Below, in pieces: positions 42,240 to 51,068 of a DNA stretch of 64,000 nucleotides (position 1 is its first letter; each line of letters opens with the position of its first letter). The stretch is taken from positions 1 to 64,000 of the forward strand of contig NZ_JAMBNO010000002.1 of the NCBI RefSeq assembly GCF_023715105.1. The letters are read 5' to 3'. Under the pieces are notes generated by a model. It saw only the letters and a list, made by a program, of their open reading frames with translations, searched no databases and was not told where the DNA came from. This stretch comes from Hydrogenophaga intermedia (GTDB taxonomy: Bacteria; Pseudomonadota; Gammaproteobacteria; Burkholderiales; Burkholderiaceae_C). The translations under genes were made by a program, and so were the position numbers.

Positions 42240-43277
42240 ATGCCCGCGCCGCCGCCATTTCTTGCCGAGCCGCCGGACATGACGCCGAACGACACCGCCG
42301 ACGCCCTGAGCGACGTGCTGCGTGCACTGCGCTTGCGCGGGGGTGTGTTCGTGGAGGCCGAGTTCGGCGAACCCTGGTGCGTGCTGTCCCAGGTGGGCCC
42401 GGAGGACTGTGCCGAGTTCAGCCCGTTGCCACGCGAGGTGATCGCGTACCACTACGTGTGTGAGGGGACGATGTCGCTGCAGCTCGACGGCGATGCCGAA
42501 CCGCTGACGCTGCGCGCGGGCGATCTCGCCATCCTGCCGCGCAACCACCGCCACCGCCTGGGCAGCGACCTCTCCGTGCCGCCGATGCCGGTGGAAATGC
42601 TGGAGCACCATGCAGGCGGCCAGGGCGTGATGCGGCTGGTGCACCCCGGGCAAGCGCGCGGTGCACGCTTTTTCTGCGGCTACCTGGGCCACGACAACGT
42701 CAACGATCCGCTGATCCACGCACTGCCACGCCTGCTGCACCTGCCCCTGGGCAGCGGGGCGTCGGCCCAATGGCTGGAGAGTTCCATGCGCTTTGCCGCG
42801 CAGCCACTCGCTGCGCCGCACGGCCTGTCGCCCAGCGTGCTCAGCCGGCTGGCCGAGTTGCTGTTCGCGCAGGCGGTGCAACAGTACCTGGCGCAGCAAC
42901 CCGAAGGCAGCACCGGATGGCTGGCCGGCTTGCGCGATGCCAAGGTGGGGCGCGCGCTCGCGATGATGCACGCCGAGCGCCAGCGCGCCTGGACCACCGA
43001 GGAACTGGCGCAGGCCGTGGGTGCGTCGCGCTCCGCCTTTGCAGAACGGTTCACCGCGCTGGTGGGCGAGCCGCCGATGCGCTACCTGGCACAGCAGCGC
43101 ATGCGCTTTGCAGCGCAGCAGTTGCGCGAGTCCGATGCGCCGATCGCGCGCATCGCCGAGGCCGCCGGCTATGAAAGCGAGCCCGCCTTCCACCGCGCGT
43201 TCAAGCGCAGCTTCAACGCCTCGCCCGCGGCCTGGCGGCGCGAGCAGACGGGCGCCGGTTTCGCACCGGCCGCCTGA
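42240..43277 (+). CDS. AraC family regulator with N-terminal cupin
   Basis: A 345-residue transcription factor. The N-terminal cupin-like domain (about 18-210) contains the F-S-P-L-P-R-E-V-I-A-Y-H-Y-V-C-E-G and L-R-A-G-D-L-A-I-L-P segments of the Cupin_6 AraC group. The C-terminal double HTH (about 235-335) has A-V-G-A-S-R-S-A-F-A-E-R-F and A-G-Y-E-S-E-P-A-F-H-R-A-F. A -35/-10 pair TTGCAT-N18-TAATCT (42187-42216) fits ATG 42240; a second ATG at 42279 is possible. The target is unknown; members often control oxidoreductase genes or the divergent neighbour. Confidence 0.88.
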   Translation: MPAPPPFLAEPPDMTPNDTADALSDVLRALRLRGGVFVEAEFGEPWCVLSQVGPEDCAEFSPLPREVIAYHYVCEGTMSLQLDGDAEPLTLRAGDLAILPRNHRHRLGSDLSVPPMPVEMLEHHAGGQGVMRLVHPGQARGARFFCGYLGHDNVNDPLIHALPRLLHLPLGSGASAQWLESSMRFAAQPLAAPHGLSPSVLSRLAELLFAQAVQQYLAQQPEGSTGWLAGLRDAKVGRALAMMHAERQRAWTTEELAQAVGASRSAFAERFTALVGEPPMRYLAQQRMRFAAQQLRESDAPIARIAEAAGYESEPAFHRAFKRSFNASPAAWRREQTGAGFAPAA

Positions 43278-43289
43278 TGCACGGCGCGG

Positions 43290-45329
43290 TCAGCGCGCCT
43301 GCGGCCCCAGGGTGAACTCGGCCACCGTGCCCACGCCCGGCTGGCTGCGCAGGCGCACGTCGCCGCCGTGGTGGCGCACGATGCGCTGCACCATGCTCAG
43401 GCCGATGCCGCTGCCTTCGAACTGCGATTTGGGGTGCATGCGCCGGAATGGCTGGAACAGGCCGCGCGCCTGGGCCATGTCGAAGCCGGCGCCGTTGTCG
43501 GTGATGCGGTACCAGGTGCAGCCGTCCTCGGCGAAGCTGTCCACGCGCACACGCGCTGCTTCGTTGTAGGCGCTGTACTTCCAGGCGTTGTGCAGCAGGT
43601 TCTGCCACACCTGGGCTGCCAGATCGGGGTCGCCCCGGGCCGCAGGCAAAGGGTCGATGCGCATGTCGACGGTGCGCTTCGGATCGGCCGCACGCACGAT
43701 GCGCCAGGTGTCCTGCGCCAGCGCGTGCATGTCGATCGGCTCACGCACCGGCGCGCGCTGGTCGATCTGCGCCAGGCTGCACAGCGCCTCGATCATGGCG
43801 TTCATGCGGCGCGTGGCCTTCTCGACCTGCTCGCTGTATTCAAGCGCTTCCTGGGTGTGCCCCAGATGCAGTCGCTCACGCAGCAGGCCCACGAATCCCT
43901 GGATCGCGAGCAACGGCGCGCGCAGATCGTGCGCCACCGCGCGCGTGAACTCGCGCAATCGGTCGTCCGCTGGCGAACCCCCATCCACCGGCGGCACCGT
44001 CACCGGTTCGGCCTGCTGAGCGTCGGCCTGCAGCTGTTCATAGCCGAGGCGGAACACCGCGTCCTGCGCCAGTCGCTCACTCACGTCGCGCACCATGCAC
44101 AGCACCACCGTCTCGCCCGCCAGCTGCAGGCGCTGGGCGCTCACCAGGCAGGCCCGCTGTGCGCCGTCGGCGCGCGTGAGTGTGACGGGCAGGCCATCGA
44201 TGTGGCCCTGGATGTCGATGGCGCGCGCCATGCGTTTGAGCGCCTCGATACCCAGGTGGTGGCCGAGCGCGCGCAGGGGATGACCGGTGATGGTGTCGAG
44301 CGATACACCCAGCAGATCGGAAACGGCCTCGTTGGCATCGCGCACGAGACCGCTGGCGTGATCGACCACCAGCATCGGGTCGGGATTGCGATGAAAGGTG
44401 TGGTCCAGCAGCTCCTGCACCCGTTGCAGGGCGTCTTCGGCCTCGCGTCGGCGCTGGCGTTCGCGCGCCACCGCCAGTCCGCGACGGTGCAGCACGAAAG
44501 CGGCGCCAGCCAGCAGCACGGTGCCGCCGGCGCCCAGGACCCAGGTCCAGCGGCGTTGATCGTCCAGATCACGCGCGATCGCCTGGCGCTCGGCGGCGTG
44601 CGGATCGGTATCGAGCCAGCGCGCCCGCAATGCCGGCAGGGTGCCGTTGGCCTCAAGACGGTCGAGCGTTTCCTGCAACTCGGCGCGCAAGGCTTCGTTG
44701 CCTGGCTGCACGGCAAAGGCGTAGGTCTGCAGTCCGAATCGGGTCGGTCCGACCACAAGGCCGGTCATCTGCGGCAGCAACGGATCGCCATAGGCGCTGG
44801 GCAGCAGTGCCATGTCGGCCTCGCCGCGCTGCACGGCCAGCAAGGCCGAACGTGCGTCGGGCACGCGCAGCGCGGACTCGCTGATGCCGGACAGCCAGCG
44901 CGCCATGCTCTCGCGCATGGGTTCGGTGTCGAGCACGGCCAGACGCACGCGCTGCAGGTCCTGCAGCGCGTGCGGGGCCACGGCATCGGCGCGCAGGTAC
45001 ACCGCGTGCAGGGGTGACGCATGGCCCTTGAGAAAACTCGCGAACGCGCGTCGGTTCGTGGTGTCGACCATCGCGATGAGGTCAACGCGTCCGGCGCGGA
45101 ACGCCTCGACGGTGGCGGCCCAGGGCTGCAAGGCGATCTCGATCTCGGCGCCGAGCTCGTGCCCGACGGCTCGCAGCAGCTCCACATGGAAGCCCACGGG
45201 TCGACCTTGCGCGTCGAGCGACTCGAACGGGGCAAAGGCCTCGTCACCGCCATAGCGCAGGGTGCGCGCGGCGGGCCTCGAAGTCGCAGAGGTGGTCGTG
45301 GGGTTTGGGGACACAGCGTGTTGCAACAC
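43290..45329 (-). CDS. sensor histidine kinase with solute-binding and PAS domains
   Basis: A 679-residue protein: a solute-binding family 3 domain (about 20-245, A-F-A-P-F-E-S-L-D...G-F-H-V-E-L-L), one membrane helix (about 259-278), a PAS domain (about 310-420), the HisKA box V-A-H-D-L-R-A-P-L-L-A-I and an HATPase (N-L-L-H-N-A-W-K-Y-S, D-N-G-A-G-F, G-S-G-I-G-L-S). Such kinases usually export the sensor domain, but this one starts at GTG 45329, a stop lies 12 bases upstream, and no signal peptide is present in any frame. Either export uses only the internal helix or the 5' end is damaged. No partner regulator is adjacent. Confidence 0.85.
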   Translation of the reverse strand: MLQHAVSPNPTTTSATSRPAARTLRYGGDEAFAPFESLDAQGRPVGFHVELLRAVGHELGAEIEIALQPWAATVEAFRAGRVDLIAMVDTTNRRAFASFLKGHASPLHAVYLRADAVAPHALQDLQRVRLAVLDTEPMRESMARWLSGISESALRVPDARSALLAVQRGEADMALLPSAYGDPLLPQMTGLVVGPTRFGLQTYAFAVQPGNEALRAELQETLDRLEANGTLPALRARWLDTDPHAAERQAIARDLDDQRRWTWVLGAGGTVLLAGAAFVLHRRGLAVARERQRRREAEDALQRVQELLDHTFHRNPDPMLVVDHASGLVRDANEAVSDLLGVSLDTITGHPLRALGHHLGIEALKRMARAIDIQGHIDGLPVTLTRADGAQRACLVSAQRLQLAGETVVLCMVRDVSERLAQDAVFRLGYEQLQADAQQAEPVTVPPVDGGSPADDRLREFTRAVAHDLRAPLLAIQGFVGLLRERLHLGHTQEALEYSEQVEKATRRMNAMIEALCSLAQIDQRAPVREPIDMHALAQDTWRIVRAADPKRTVDMRIDPLPAARGDPDLAAQVWQNLLHNAWKYSAYNEAARVRVDSFAEDGCTWYRITDNGAGFDMAQARGLFQPFRRMHPKSQFEGSGIGLSMVQRIVRHHGGDVRLRSQPGVGTVAEFTLGPQAR

Positions 45330-45436
45330 CCCGCTTGGGCGTCACAACTGCTTACGTTGCCACACTCCCCGGGGTGTTTGCCGCCTTTGGCGCCATGCAC
45401 CCCGACGTCCGTCGGAAATGTGTGAACAATACCCGC

Positions 45437-46645
45437 TCAGCTTTTCAGGGCGAAGCCGGCGATCTGCTTGTAGTTGTCGGAGATCGCGCGCAGCTCGTCC
45501 TGGCTGATCAGATCGTCGATGCGCTGGAACGGCTGCCCGCCGCTGAGCTCGTCGGCTTTCATGATGATGAAGTCCGGCGGCAGCGTGCGGTTGGTCTCGA
45601 CCACGCGCGCCGTGGCCGGCAGGCGTGCCGCCTGGTACCGCTGCAGCGCGCCCTCGGGGTCGCCCGGGGTGTCGGCCAGTTCGTCCGCCAGGGTGCGGGC
45701 ATCGATCAGTGCCTGCGCCGAGCCGTTCGAGCCGCGCGGGTACATGGGATGTGCAGCATCCCCCATGAGGGTGACGCGCCCGAAACTCCAGCGCGGCAAC
45801 GGGTCCTTGTCGACCATGGGGTACTCGAAAATCTGCTGTGCACCGGTGATGAGCGCGGGCACATCCAGCCAGTCGTAGCGCCAGCCGTCAAAGATCGGCA
45901 GGAAATCCTCGACGCGTCCGGGCTTGTTCCAGTCGTTCATGCGCGCCGCCGGGTCGCGGATCTCGGCCACCCAGTTGATGAGCTGGTTGCCCTGGCCATC
46001 GACGTTGTCGACGATCGGGTAGATCACCATCTTGCCGGTGTCGATGCTGCCGACGCGCAGGTAACTCTTGCCGGTGAGGATGGGCTTGTGCACCGTGACA
46101 CCGCGCCAGGTGTTGATGCCGGCATAGCAGACGCGGTCATCCGGGAAGAAATGGCGACGCACCACCGAGTTCACGCCGTCGCACGCCACCACCACGTCGG
46201 CCTGCACCTCGGTGCCGTTGTCAAAGCGCAGTGTGGCGCCATGTTCGGCCGGCTCGATGCCGATGCAGCGATGCCCGGCGTTCAGGTGCGCGCTGCCTAG
46301 GCGTTGTTGGGCTGCGCGCCAGAGCACGCCATGCAGTTTGCCGCGGTGGATGCCGAGCTCGGGCAGGCCATAGCCGGCGTGGCGGCCACGCGGCTCGCTG
46401 TAGACATACTGGCCCCACCGGTTGAAGAAAACGCTTTCGCGGTTCTCGATGCCGATGGCCTCGAGCTCGGCGAGAAGTCCCAGCGCGTCGAGTTCGCGAA
46501 TGGCGTGCGGCAGCAGCGTGATGCCCACGCCCAGTTCCTTCACCTCGGGCGCGCCTTCGTACACCTCGCACGACAAACCGTGCCGCTGCAGGCCGAGCGC
46601 GAACGCCAGGCCAGCGATGCCGCCGCCCACCACGGCGATCTTCAT
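45437..46645 (-). CDS. FAD-dependent aromatic-type monooxygenase
   Basis: A 402-residue flavoprotein of the salicylate/3-hydroxybenzoate hydroxylase group. It has the N-terminal dinucleotide fold V-V-G-G-G-I-A-G-L, the D-G motif (V-V-A-C-D-G-V-N-S-V-V-R) and the second FAD motif L-M-G-D-A-A-H-P-M-Y-P. These enzymes insert one oxygen into an aromatic acid using NAD(P)H. The substrate is unknown. ATG 46645 is preferred because GGGAG precedes it. It is 21 bases after the Bug receptor gene on the same strand, suggesting an uptake-plus-hydroxylation operon controlled by the MarR protein. Confidence 0.85.
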   Translation of the reverse strand: MKIAVVGGGIAGLAFALGLQRHGLSCEVYEGAPEVKELGVGITLLPHAIRELDALGLLAELEAIGIENRESVFFNRWGQYVYSEPRGRHAGYGLPELGIHRGKLHGVLWRAAQQRLGSAHLNAGHRCIGIEPAEHGATLRFDNGTEVQADVVVACDGVNSVVRRHFFPDDRVCYAGINTWRGVTVHKPILTGKSYLRVGSIDTGKMVIYPIVDNVDGQGNQLINWVAEIRDPAARMNDWNKPGRVEDFLPIFDGWRYDWLDVPALITGAQQIFEYPMVDKDPLPRWSFGRVTLMGDAAHPMYPRGSNGSAQALIDARTLADELADTPGDPEGALQRYQAARLPATARVVETNRTLPPDFIIMKADELSGGQPFQRIDDLISQDELRAISDNYKQIAGFALKS

Positions 46646-46666
46646 GTCAGCTCCCTTGCCCATGCC

Positions 46667-47641
46667 TTATTCCGCCTTGATGCCCTGCGTCTTGATGAGC
46701 GCGGCCCAGCGGTCCGCGTCGCGGGCCACGAGCCGTGCAAAACCCTCGGGCGTGTCGCTCGCCGGGTCCATGCCCTGACCTTCGAAGGCCTTCTTGACAT
46801 CTTCGCTGCGCAAGATGTCGTTGATCTCGCGATTGAGCGCGGCCACCTGCGCCGCCGGCATGCCCTTGGGCGCGAAGATGCCGTACCACATGTCGACGTT
46901 GACCTCGCCCGCGCGTGCCTCCGTGAGGGTGGGCACATCGGGCAGCAGCGGGTGACGCTTGTCGCTGCCGATGCCCAGCGCCACCAGGCGCCCACTGCGT
47001 ACCTGCGACAGCGCCACGTGGATCGGCAGGAACATGGCCTCGATCTGGCTGCCGATGAGATCGGTGACCGCCGGACCGGTACCGCGGTAGGGAATGTGCG
47101 TGAGGAACACCTTGGCCGTGGTCTTGAACAGCTCCATCGACAGGTGGTGCGGCGTTCCCACACCCGGCGAAGCGTAGTTGAGTTTGCCCGGCGCCTTCCT
47201 TGCCGCATCGACCAGATCGGCCGCGGTCTTGAAGCCGGTGCGCGGATGCGTCACCAGCACCAACTGCCCCCAGCTCGTGAGACTCACCGGCTGCAGGTCG
47301 CGCACCGGGTCGAACGGCAGCTGCGGGTAGAGGCTGCGGTTCATCACCAGCGTGTTCACGCTCACCAACAGGGTGTTGCCGTCGGGCGCAGCGCGCACCA
47401 CCGCCTCGGTGCCGATGTTGCCCGAGGCGCCGGCGCGGTTTTCCACCACCACAGGGCGCTTGAGGCGCTCGGACAGCTTCGGGCCCACCGTGCGCGCAAT
47501 CAGGTCGATGCCGGTGCCTGGCGTGAACGGCACGATCAGACGCAGCGGGCCTTCGGCCGTTTGCGCGGCGACCATACCGGCACAGGCCAGCAACGCAGTA
47601 CCGATCAATGCGCGGCGTGCGCGGGAAAGGGCAAAGCTCAT
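46667..47641 (-). CDS. Bug-type (TctC-like) periplasmic substrate receptor
   Basis: A 324-residue protein with a signal peptide (about 1-26, cleavage near AAQ-T) and the Bug fold. It has I-V-P-F-T-P-G-T-G-I-D-L-I-A-R near the start, V-V-V-E-N-R-A-G-A-S-G-N-I-G, the H-I-P-Y-R-G-T-G-P-A-V-T-D-L-I loop and a C-terminal G-I-F-A-P-K-G-M-P segment. These receptors bind small carboxylates or aromatic acids for tripartite tricarboxylate transporters; the TctAB membrane parts are usually encoded elsewhere, as here. It is divergent from marR and upstream of the monooxygenase. Confidence 0.92.
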   Translation of the reverse strand: MSFALSRARRALIGTALLACAGMVAAQTAEGPLRLIVPFTPGTGIDLIARTVGPKLSERLKRPVVVENRAGASGNIGTEAVVRAAPDGNTLLVSVNTLVMNRSLYPQLPFDPVRDLQPVSLTSWGQLVLVTHPRTGFKTAADLVDAARKAPGKLNYASPGVGTPHHLSMELFKTTAKVFLTHIPYRGTGPAVTDLIGSQIEAMFLPIHVALSQVRSGRLVALGIGSDKRHPLLPDVPTLTEARAGEVNVDMWYGIFAPKGMPAAQVAALNREINDILRSEDVKKAFEGQGMDPASDTPEGFARLVARDADRWAALIKTQGIKAE

Positions 47642-47658
47642 GCACCGTCTCCAAGCGT

Positions 47659-47668
47659 AAGCATGCTT
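47659..47668. promoter_or_regulatory. palindrome between Bug receptor and marR genes
   Basis: AAGCATGCTT, a perfect 10-base palindrome in the short divergent intergenic region, with a TATTAT -10-like hexamer at 47671-47676 for the rightward gene. It is a plausible MarR operator acting on both genes. Confidence 0.45.
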
Positions 47669-47734
47669 CCTATTATCGCGGCAATGACCTCGCACCGCGT
47701 CCGTAGAATCCCGGGTCGCCCGACCCACACCGCC

Positions 47735-48241
47735 ATGTTGTCCGATCTTTACCAACGCCCCGGCTTCCTGCTGCGCCGCACCCACCAGATCTCGGCGGCC
47801 GTGTTCGAGAGCGCCTGTGCCGAGGTCGGCCTCACGCCAGCGCAATATGGTGTGCTCACCGTGCTGGCCGCCGAGCCCGGGCTCGACCAGACCCGCCTGG
47901 CGCGCGCATTGGCGTTCGACAAAGTGACGGTGATGCGCGTGCTCAAGGGGCTGGAAGAACGCCGCCTGGTGCTGCGCGAGCGATCCAGCGTGAGCCGGCG
48001 CCAGATGACGGTCAGCCTGACCCCGCAAGGCCAGGAAGTGCTCCAGGCCGCGCGCGAACCCGCCGAGCGTGCCTACCAGCGCCTGCTCTCGCCCCTGAGC
48101 CAGTCGCAGCGTTCCCAGCTCATCGAATTGCTGCAGACGCTCACCGATGGCCTGGCCGACGAAGCCCGGGCGCCATTCATTCCGCTGCAGCCCAGCACCA
48201 GCGCATCGGCGCGCTCGCCGCGCACACGACGCGGCACCTGA
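47735..48241 (+). CDS. MarR family transcriptional regulator
   Basis: A 168-residue winged-helix dimer-type regulator. It has F-L-L-R-R-T-H-Q-I-S-A-A-V-F near the start, G-L-T-P-A-Q-Y-G-V-L-T-V-L-A, the recognition region Q-T-R-L-A-R-A-L-A-F-D-K-V-T-V and the wing R-S-S-V-S-R-R-Q-M-T-V-S-L-T. It likely represses the divergent Bug receptor/monooxygenase operon until an aromatic acid binds, as is usual for the family. ATG 47684 would add 17 residues; neither start has a clear ribosome site. Confidence 0.88.
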   Translation: MLSDLYQRPGFLLRRTHQISAAVFESACAEVGLTPAQYGVLTVLAAEPGLDQTRLARALAFDKVTVMRVLKGLEERRLVLRERSSVSRRQMTVSLTPQGQEVLQAAREPAERAYQRLLSPLSQSQRSQLIELLQTLTDGLADEARAPFIPLQPSTSASARSPRTRRGT

Positions 48242-48337
48242 CGCCGCTGCTGGCCCGCTGCTTGCTACATCTGCCTTGAGGCCGGACCGGCTCGGTGCGG
48301 CCCGCACCGAATCGGACCACCGGCCGAGCGGCCAGAC

Positions 48338-48979
48338 ATGGAGGCAAGCAACGTGCAAAGCGGGGCGACCATCACGCGCGAGGCAGCGCAAGCGCCATCG
48401 CCCGCCAGTGCAGCGATGCCCGCCGCACACCAGGGTGTCTGGGCACGCACGCTGCTTGAAACGGCCCGCGGGCGCGACACCGATACCTGGGCACGCTGGA
48501 TACAGACAGCACGCTGGCAGGGCAGTCTGGCGCACGACGGTGAGCGGGCCGTGGAATGCGCCATAGGCCCGGGAGCGGAGCGCAGTGTGTTCCAGACGCC
48601 CGATCGCGTGGTGCAGTTCGGCATGAACGAGCGGCACCTCGCGGTGTGGGAGAGGCTGCCGGGTTCACAGGGGCGGCGCATCGTGCTGTCGCGACGAGAC
48701 GGACAGGGTCAACCGACGCACGAACTGCTGCTGGTGTGCGGCGACTACCTGCTGCACCGCGCGCCCGGGCCGGATGGGTCAGTCGCCACGCCTGCGCTGC
48801 GCTTTGCACGCATCGACATGGCGCGCGGTGTGTGCACGATCGAACGCGCGAGCGATGACCGTCTCGATGGTCAGGAGCACCCGTGGCACCTGCAGCGACT
48901 GGGCATGGACCTCGCTCGCATCCGTGGCGGCCCCGGGCTCGACGGCGCGTGGGAGGTGCTGGAGTGGAACGAAACCTGA
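48338..48979 (+). CDS. hypothetical protein
   Basis: A 213-residue protein with no family I recognise. There is no signal peptide or membrane helix. After an Ala/Pro-rich start (1-32) the rest looks globular, with repeated W-A-R, D-R-V-V-Q-F-G-M-N-E-R-H-L and a C-terminal W-H-L-Q-R-L-G-M-D segment. Codon use is like its neighbours and the frame has strong third-position GC, so it is probably a real gene. It ends 18 bases before a bidirectional hairpin facing the convergent helicase gene. Confidence 0.55.
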   Translation: MEASNVQSGATITREAAQAPSPASAAMPAAHQGVWARTLLETARGRDTDTWARWIQTARWQGSLAHDGERAVECAIGPGAERSVFQTPDRVVQFGMNERHLAVWERLPGSQGRRIVLSRRDGQGQPTHELLLVCGDYLLHRAPGPDGSVATPALRFARIDMARGVCTIERASDDRLDGQEHPWHLQRLGMDLARIRGGPGLDGAWEVLEWNET

Positions 48980-48997
48980 GCGACCATCGCCCATGAA

Positions 48998-49019
48998 CAA
49001 CGGGCCCGCAGGCCCGTTG
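48998..49019. terminator. bidirectional hairpin between convergent genes
   Basis: CAACGGGCC-CGCA-GGCCCGTTG, a perfect 9-bp stem with a 4-base loop, placed 18 bases after the hypothetical gene and 19 bases after the helicase stop. It could end both transcripts, though T-tracts are short. Confidence 0.6.
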
Positions 49020-49038
49020 GTGTGAAGCGACGTGCGCG

Positions 49039-50790
49039 TCAGCGGCCGCGGCGGGCCCGGTCACCAAAGGCCGGGCGATCGCCAAAGCCGTTGGGCCTCG
49101 GACCCGAGCGCACCGGACGGTCAGCAAAACCGCCGCGCGGGGCAGCAGGGCCGCGGTCGTTGAAGCCACGCGATGGTGCAGCGCGCTGATCGGTGCGTTG
49201 CTCGAAACGCGGGTCGAAGCGCGTGTCCTGGCGCGCAGCCCGGTCGCCACGCGCTGCGTCGAATCGGTCGCCGCCGCGCGGATCGAAGCGCGGTACGCTG
49301 TCGCGGTTTTCAAAGCGCGGGCCACGGGGCGGCGCGCCGCGGCGATCACCGCCGAAACGGTCGTTGGAACGGCCGGCGAAACGATCGCCACCACGGCCGC
49401 GGCCGCCAAAGCGCTCGGGCTGGGGAGCGCGTTCACGCGGCTCCAGGCCGGGCACCACTTCGGGTTTGAAGCGTTGCTGCGTGTAGGCCTCGATGTCGCC
49501 GATGCGGCGGCGATCGCGGAATTCGGCAAACGTCACAGCCAGGCCGTCGCGACCGGCGCGGCCGGTGCGGCCGATGCGGTGCGTGTAGTCCTCCGCCTTC
49601 ATCGGCAGACCGAAGTTGAAGACGTGCGTGATGGTGGGCACGTCGATGCCGCGCGCGGCGACGTCGGTGGCCACCAGAATCTGCACCTGGCCGTTGCGCA
49701 GCGCCATCAGGCGGCGGTTGCGCAGGCCCTGGCTGAGCGCGCCGTGCAGCGCCACGGCGGCAAAGCCGGCCTGCTGCAGCTCGGTGGCCAGTCCGTCGCA
49801 TTCGATCTGGGTGCTGGCGAACACGATGGCCTGGTTGATCGACGCGTCGCGCAGCCAGTGGTCGAGCAGCTTGCGCTTGTGATCCGCGTTGTCGGCCCAG
49901 AACAGCACCTGCTTGATGTTGGCGTGCTGCTCTTGCGGGCTGTCGATCTGCACCTTCTGCACGTGCTTGCCGTTGTCGTGCATCACGCGCATGGCGAGTT
50001 GCTGGATGCGCGGCGCGAAGGTGGCGCTGAACATCATGGTCTGGCGGCGCTGTGCGGTGAGTGCGTTGATTTCGGCGAGATCGTCCGAGAAACCGAGGTC
50101 GAGCATGCGGTCGGCCTCATCGACCACGAGGAACTGCACCTGATCGAGCTTGAGCTGCATCGAGCGCTGCAGGTCGAGCAACCGGCCCGGCGTGGCCACC
50201 ACGAGGTCGGCGTTCTGCAGCTTGGCGATCTGCAACTGGTAGGGCATGCCACCCACCACGTTGGCAATGCGCAAGCCACGGCAGTGGCGCACGAGGTCGA
50301 TGGCGTCGTGGGCCACCTGCTGTGCGAGTTCGCGCGTCGGGCACAGAATGAGGGCGCCGGGCGTGGCGGCCTTGAAGTTGCGCGGCAGCAGCGGGTTCTG
50401 GCGCTTGGGCGCCTTGGGCGGGGCTTCGCCGCGGGCCATGGCTTCGGCCACCAGGCGTTCACGCTCGACGCGTTCGGCTTCGGCACGGGCAGCCTGTTGC
50501 TGGATGAGGGTGTGCAGCACGGGCAGCAGGAAGGCCGCCGTCTTGCCGCTGCCGGTCTGGCTGGAGACCATCAGGTCGGCAAAGCGCTCGGCGCCTTCGG
50601 CCTTGAGGGCCAGCGGCATCACGTGCGCCTGCACCGCCGTGGGCTGGGTGAAGCCGAGGTCGGCCACCGCGGCCACCAGTTCCGGCGCCAGGCCAAGTTC
50701 GGCAAACGCGCTGGCGTCGACCGGGGCTTGTTGTTGTTCGGGGTTCATTGCGGGCGAGGTTTCGCCGCGCGCTTCAAAAGCGTCGCTCAT
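49039..50790 (-). CDS. DEAD-box RNA helicase, RhlE-like
   Basis: A 583-residue ATP-dependent RNA helicase. It has the Q motif G-F-T-Q-P-T-A-V-Q, Walker A S-S-Q-T-G-S-G-K-T, P-T-R-E-L-A, D-E-A-D, S-A-T, and H-R-I-G-R-T-G-R-A-G-R. A charged insertion (about 110-150, R-A-E-A-E-R-V-E-R) lies before motif Ia. The C-terminal ~160 residues are Arg/Gly/Asp-rich with repeated R-F-D and R-G-G-D, an RNA-binding tail. ATG 50790 (MSDAFEARG) follows AGGAACG; a 12-codon upstream extension has no ribosome site. The leader contains a conserved-looking hairpin. Confidence 0.92.
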   Translation of the reverse strand: MSDAFEARGETSPAMNPEQQQAPVDASAFAELGLAPELVAAVADLGFTQPTAVQAHVMPLALKAEGAERFADLMVSSQTGSGKTAAFLLPVLHTLIQQQAARAEAERVERERLVAEAMARGEAPPKAPKRQNPLLPRNFKAATPGALILCPTRELAQQVAHDAIDLVRHCRGLRIANVVGGMPYQLQIAKLQNADLVVATPGRLLDLQRSMQLKLDQVQFLVVDEADRMLDLGFSDDLAEINALTAQRRQTMMFSATFAPRIQQLAMRVMHDNGKHVQKVQIDSPQEQHANIKQVLFWADNADHKRKLLDHWLRDASINQAIVFASTQIECDGLATELQQAGFAAVALHGALSQGLRNRRLMALRNGQVQILVATDVAARGIDVPTITHVFNFGLPMKAEDYTHRIGRTGRAGRDGLAVTFAEFRDRRRIGDIEAYTQQRFKPEVVPGLEPRERAPQPERFGGRGRGGDRFAGRSNDRFGGDRRGAPPRGPRFENRDSVPRFDPRGGDRFDAARGDRAARQDTRFDPRFEQRTDQRAAPSRGFNDRGPAAPRGGFADRPVRSGPRPNGFGDRPAFGDRARRGR

Positions 50791-50873
50791 GTTCGTTCCT
50801 GCGCCCGAAAAAGAAATGGGCGCCAATGACCGAATGCCGCGCGAAGGGGAAGTTGAGCCCCGGGGCGTCGGAT

Positions 50874-50907
50874 CCGTTCGTGGTTACACAACATCAACCA
50901 CAAACGG
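50874..50907. promoter_or_regulatory. leader hairpin upstream of the helicase gene
   Basis: CCGTTCGTGGTT / AACCACAAACGG, a 12-bp stem with one mismatch and a 10-base loop, in the ~280-base gap between the helicase start (50790) and the end of the phosphate transporter gene (51069). It may be a 5'-UTR structure or a terminator for pit. The rest of the gap holds no gene I can support. Confidence 0.45.
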
Positions 50908-51068
50908 TCCGCCCGGAAGCGGTGGCCCCTGCTCGCCAATGCTCAAAAGCAGGCGGTGTCGGGGGGCCGGGTGTGTGAGGCCAATGCACAAAGACTTCAC
51001 CGTTGCCGGCGAAGCCTGTGATTGTCGCACAGATTCAGGGAAAACCCCAGGTCCGCTTCACCTTTTGG

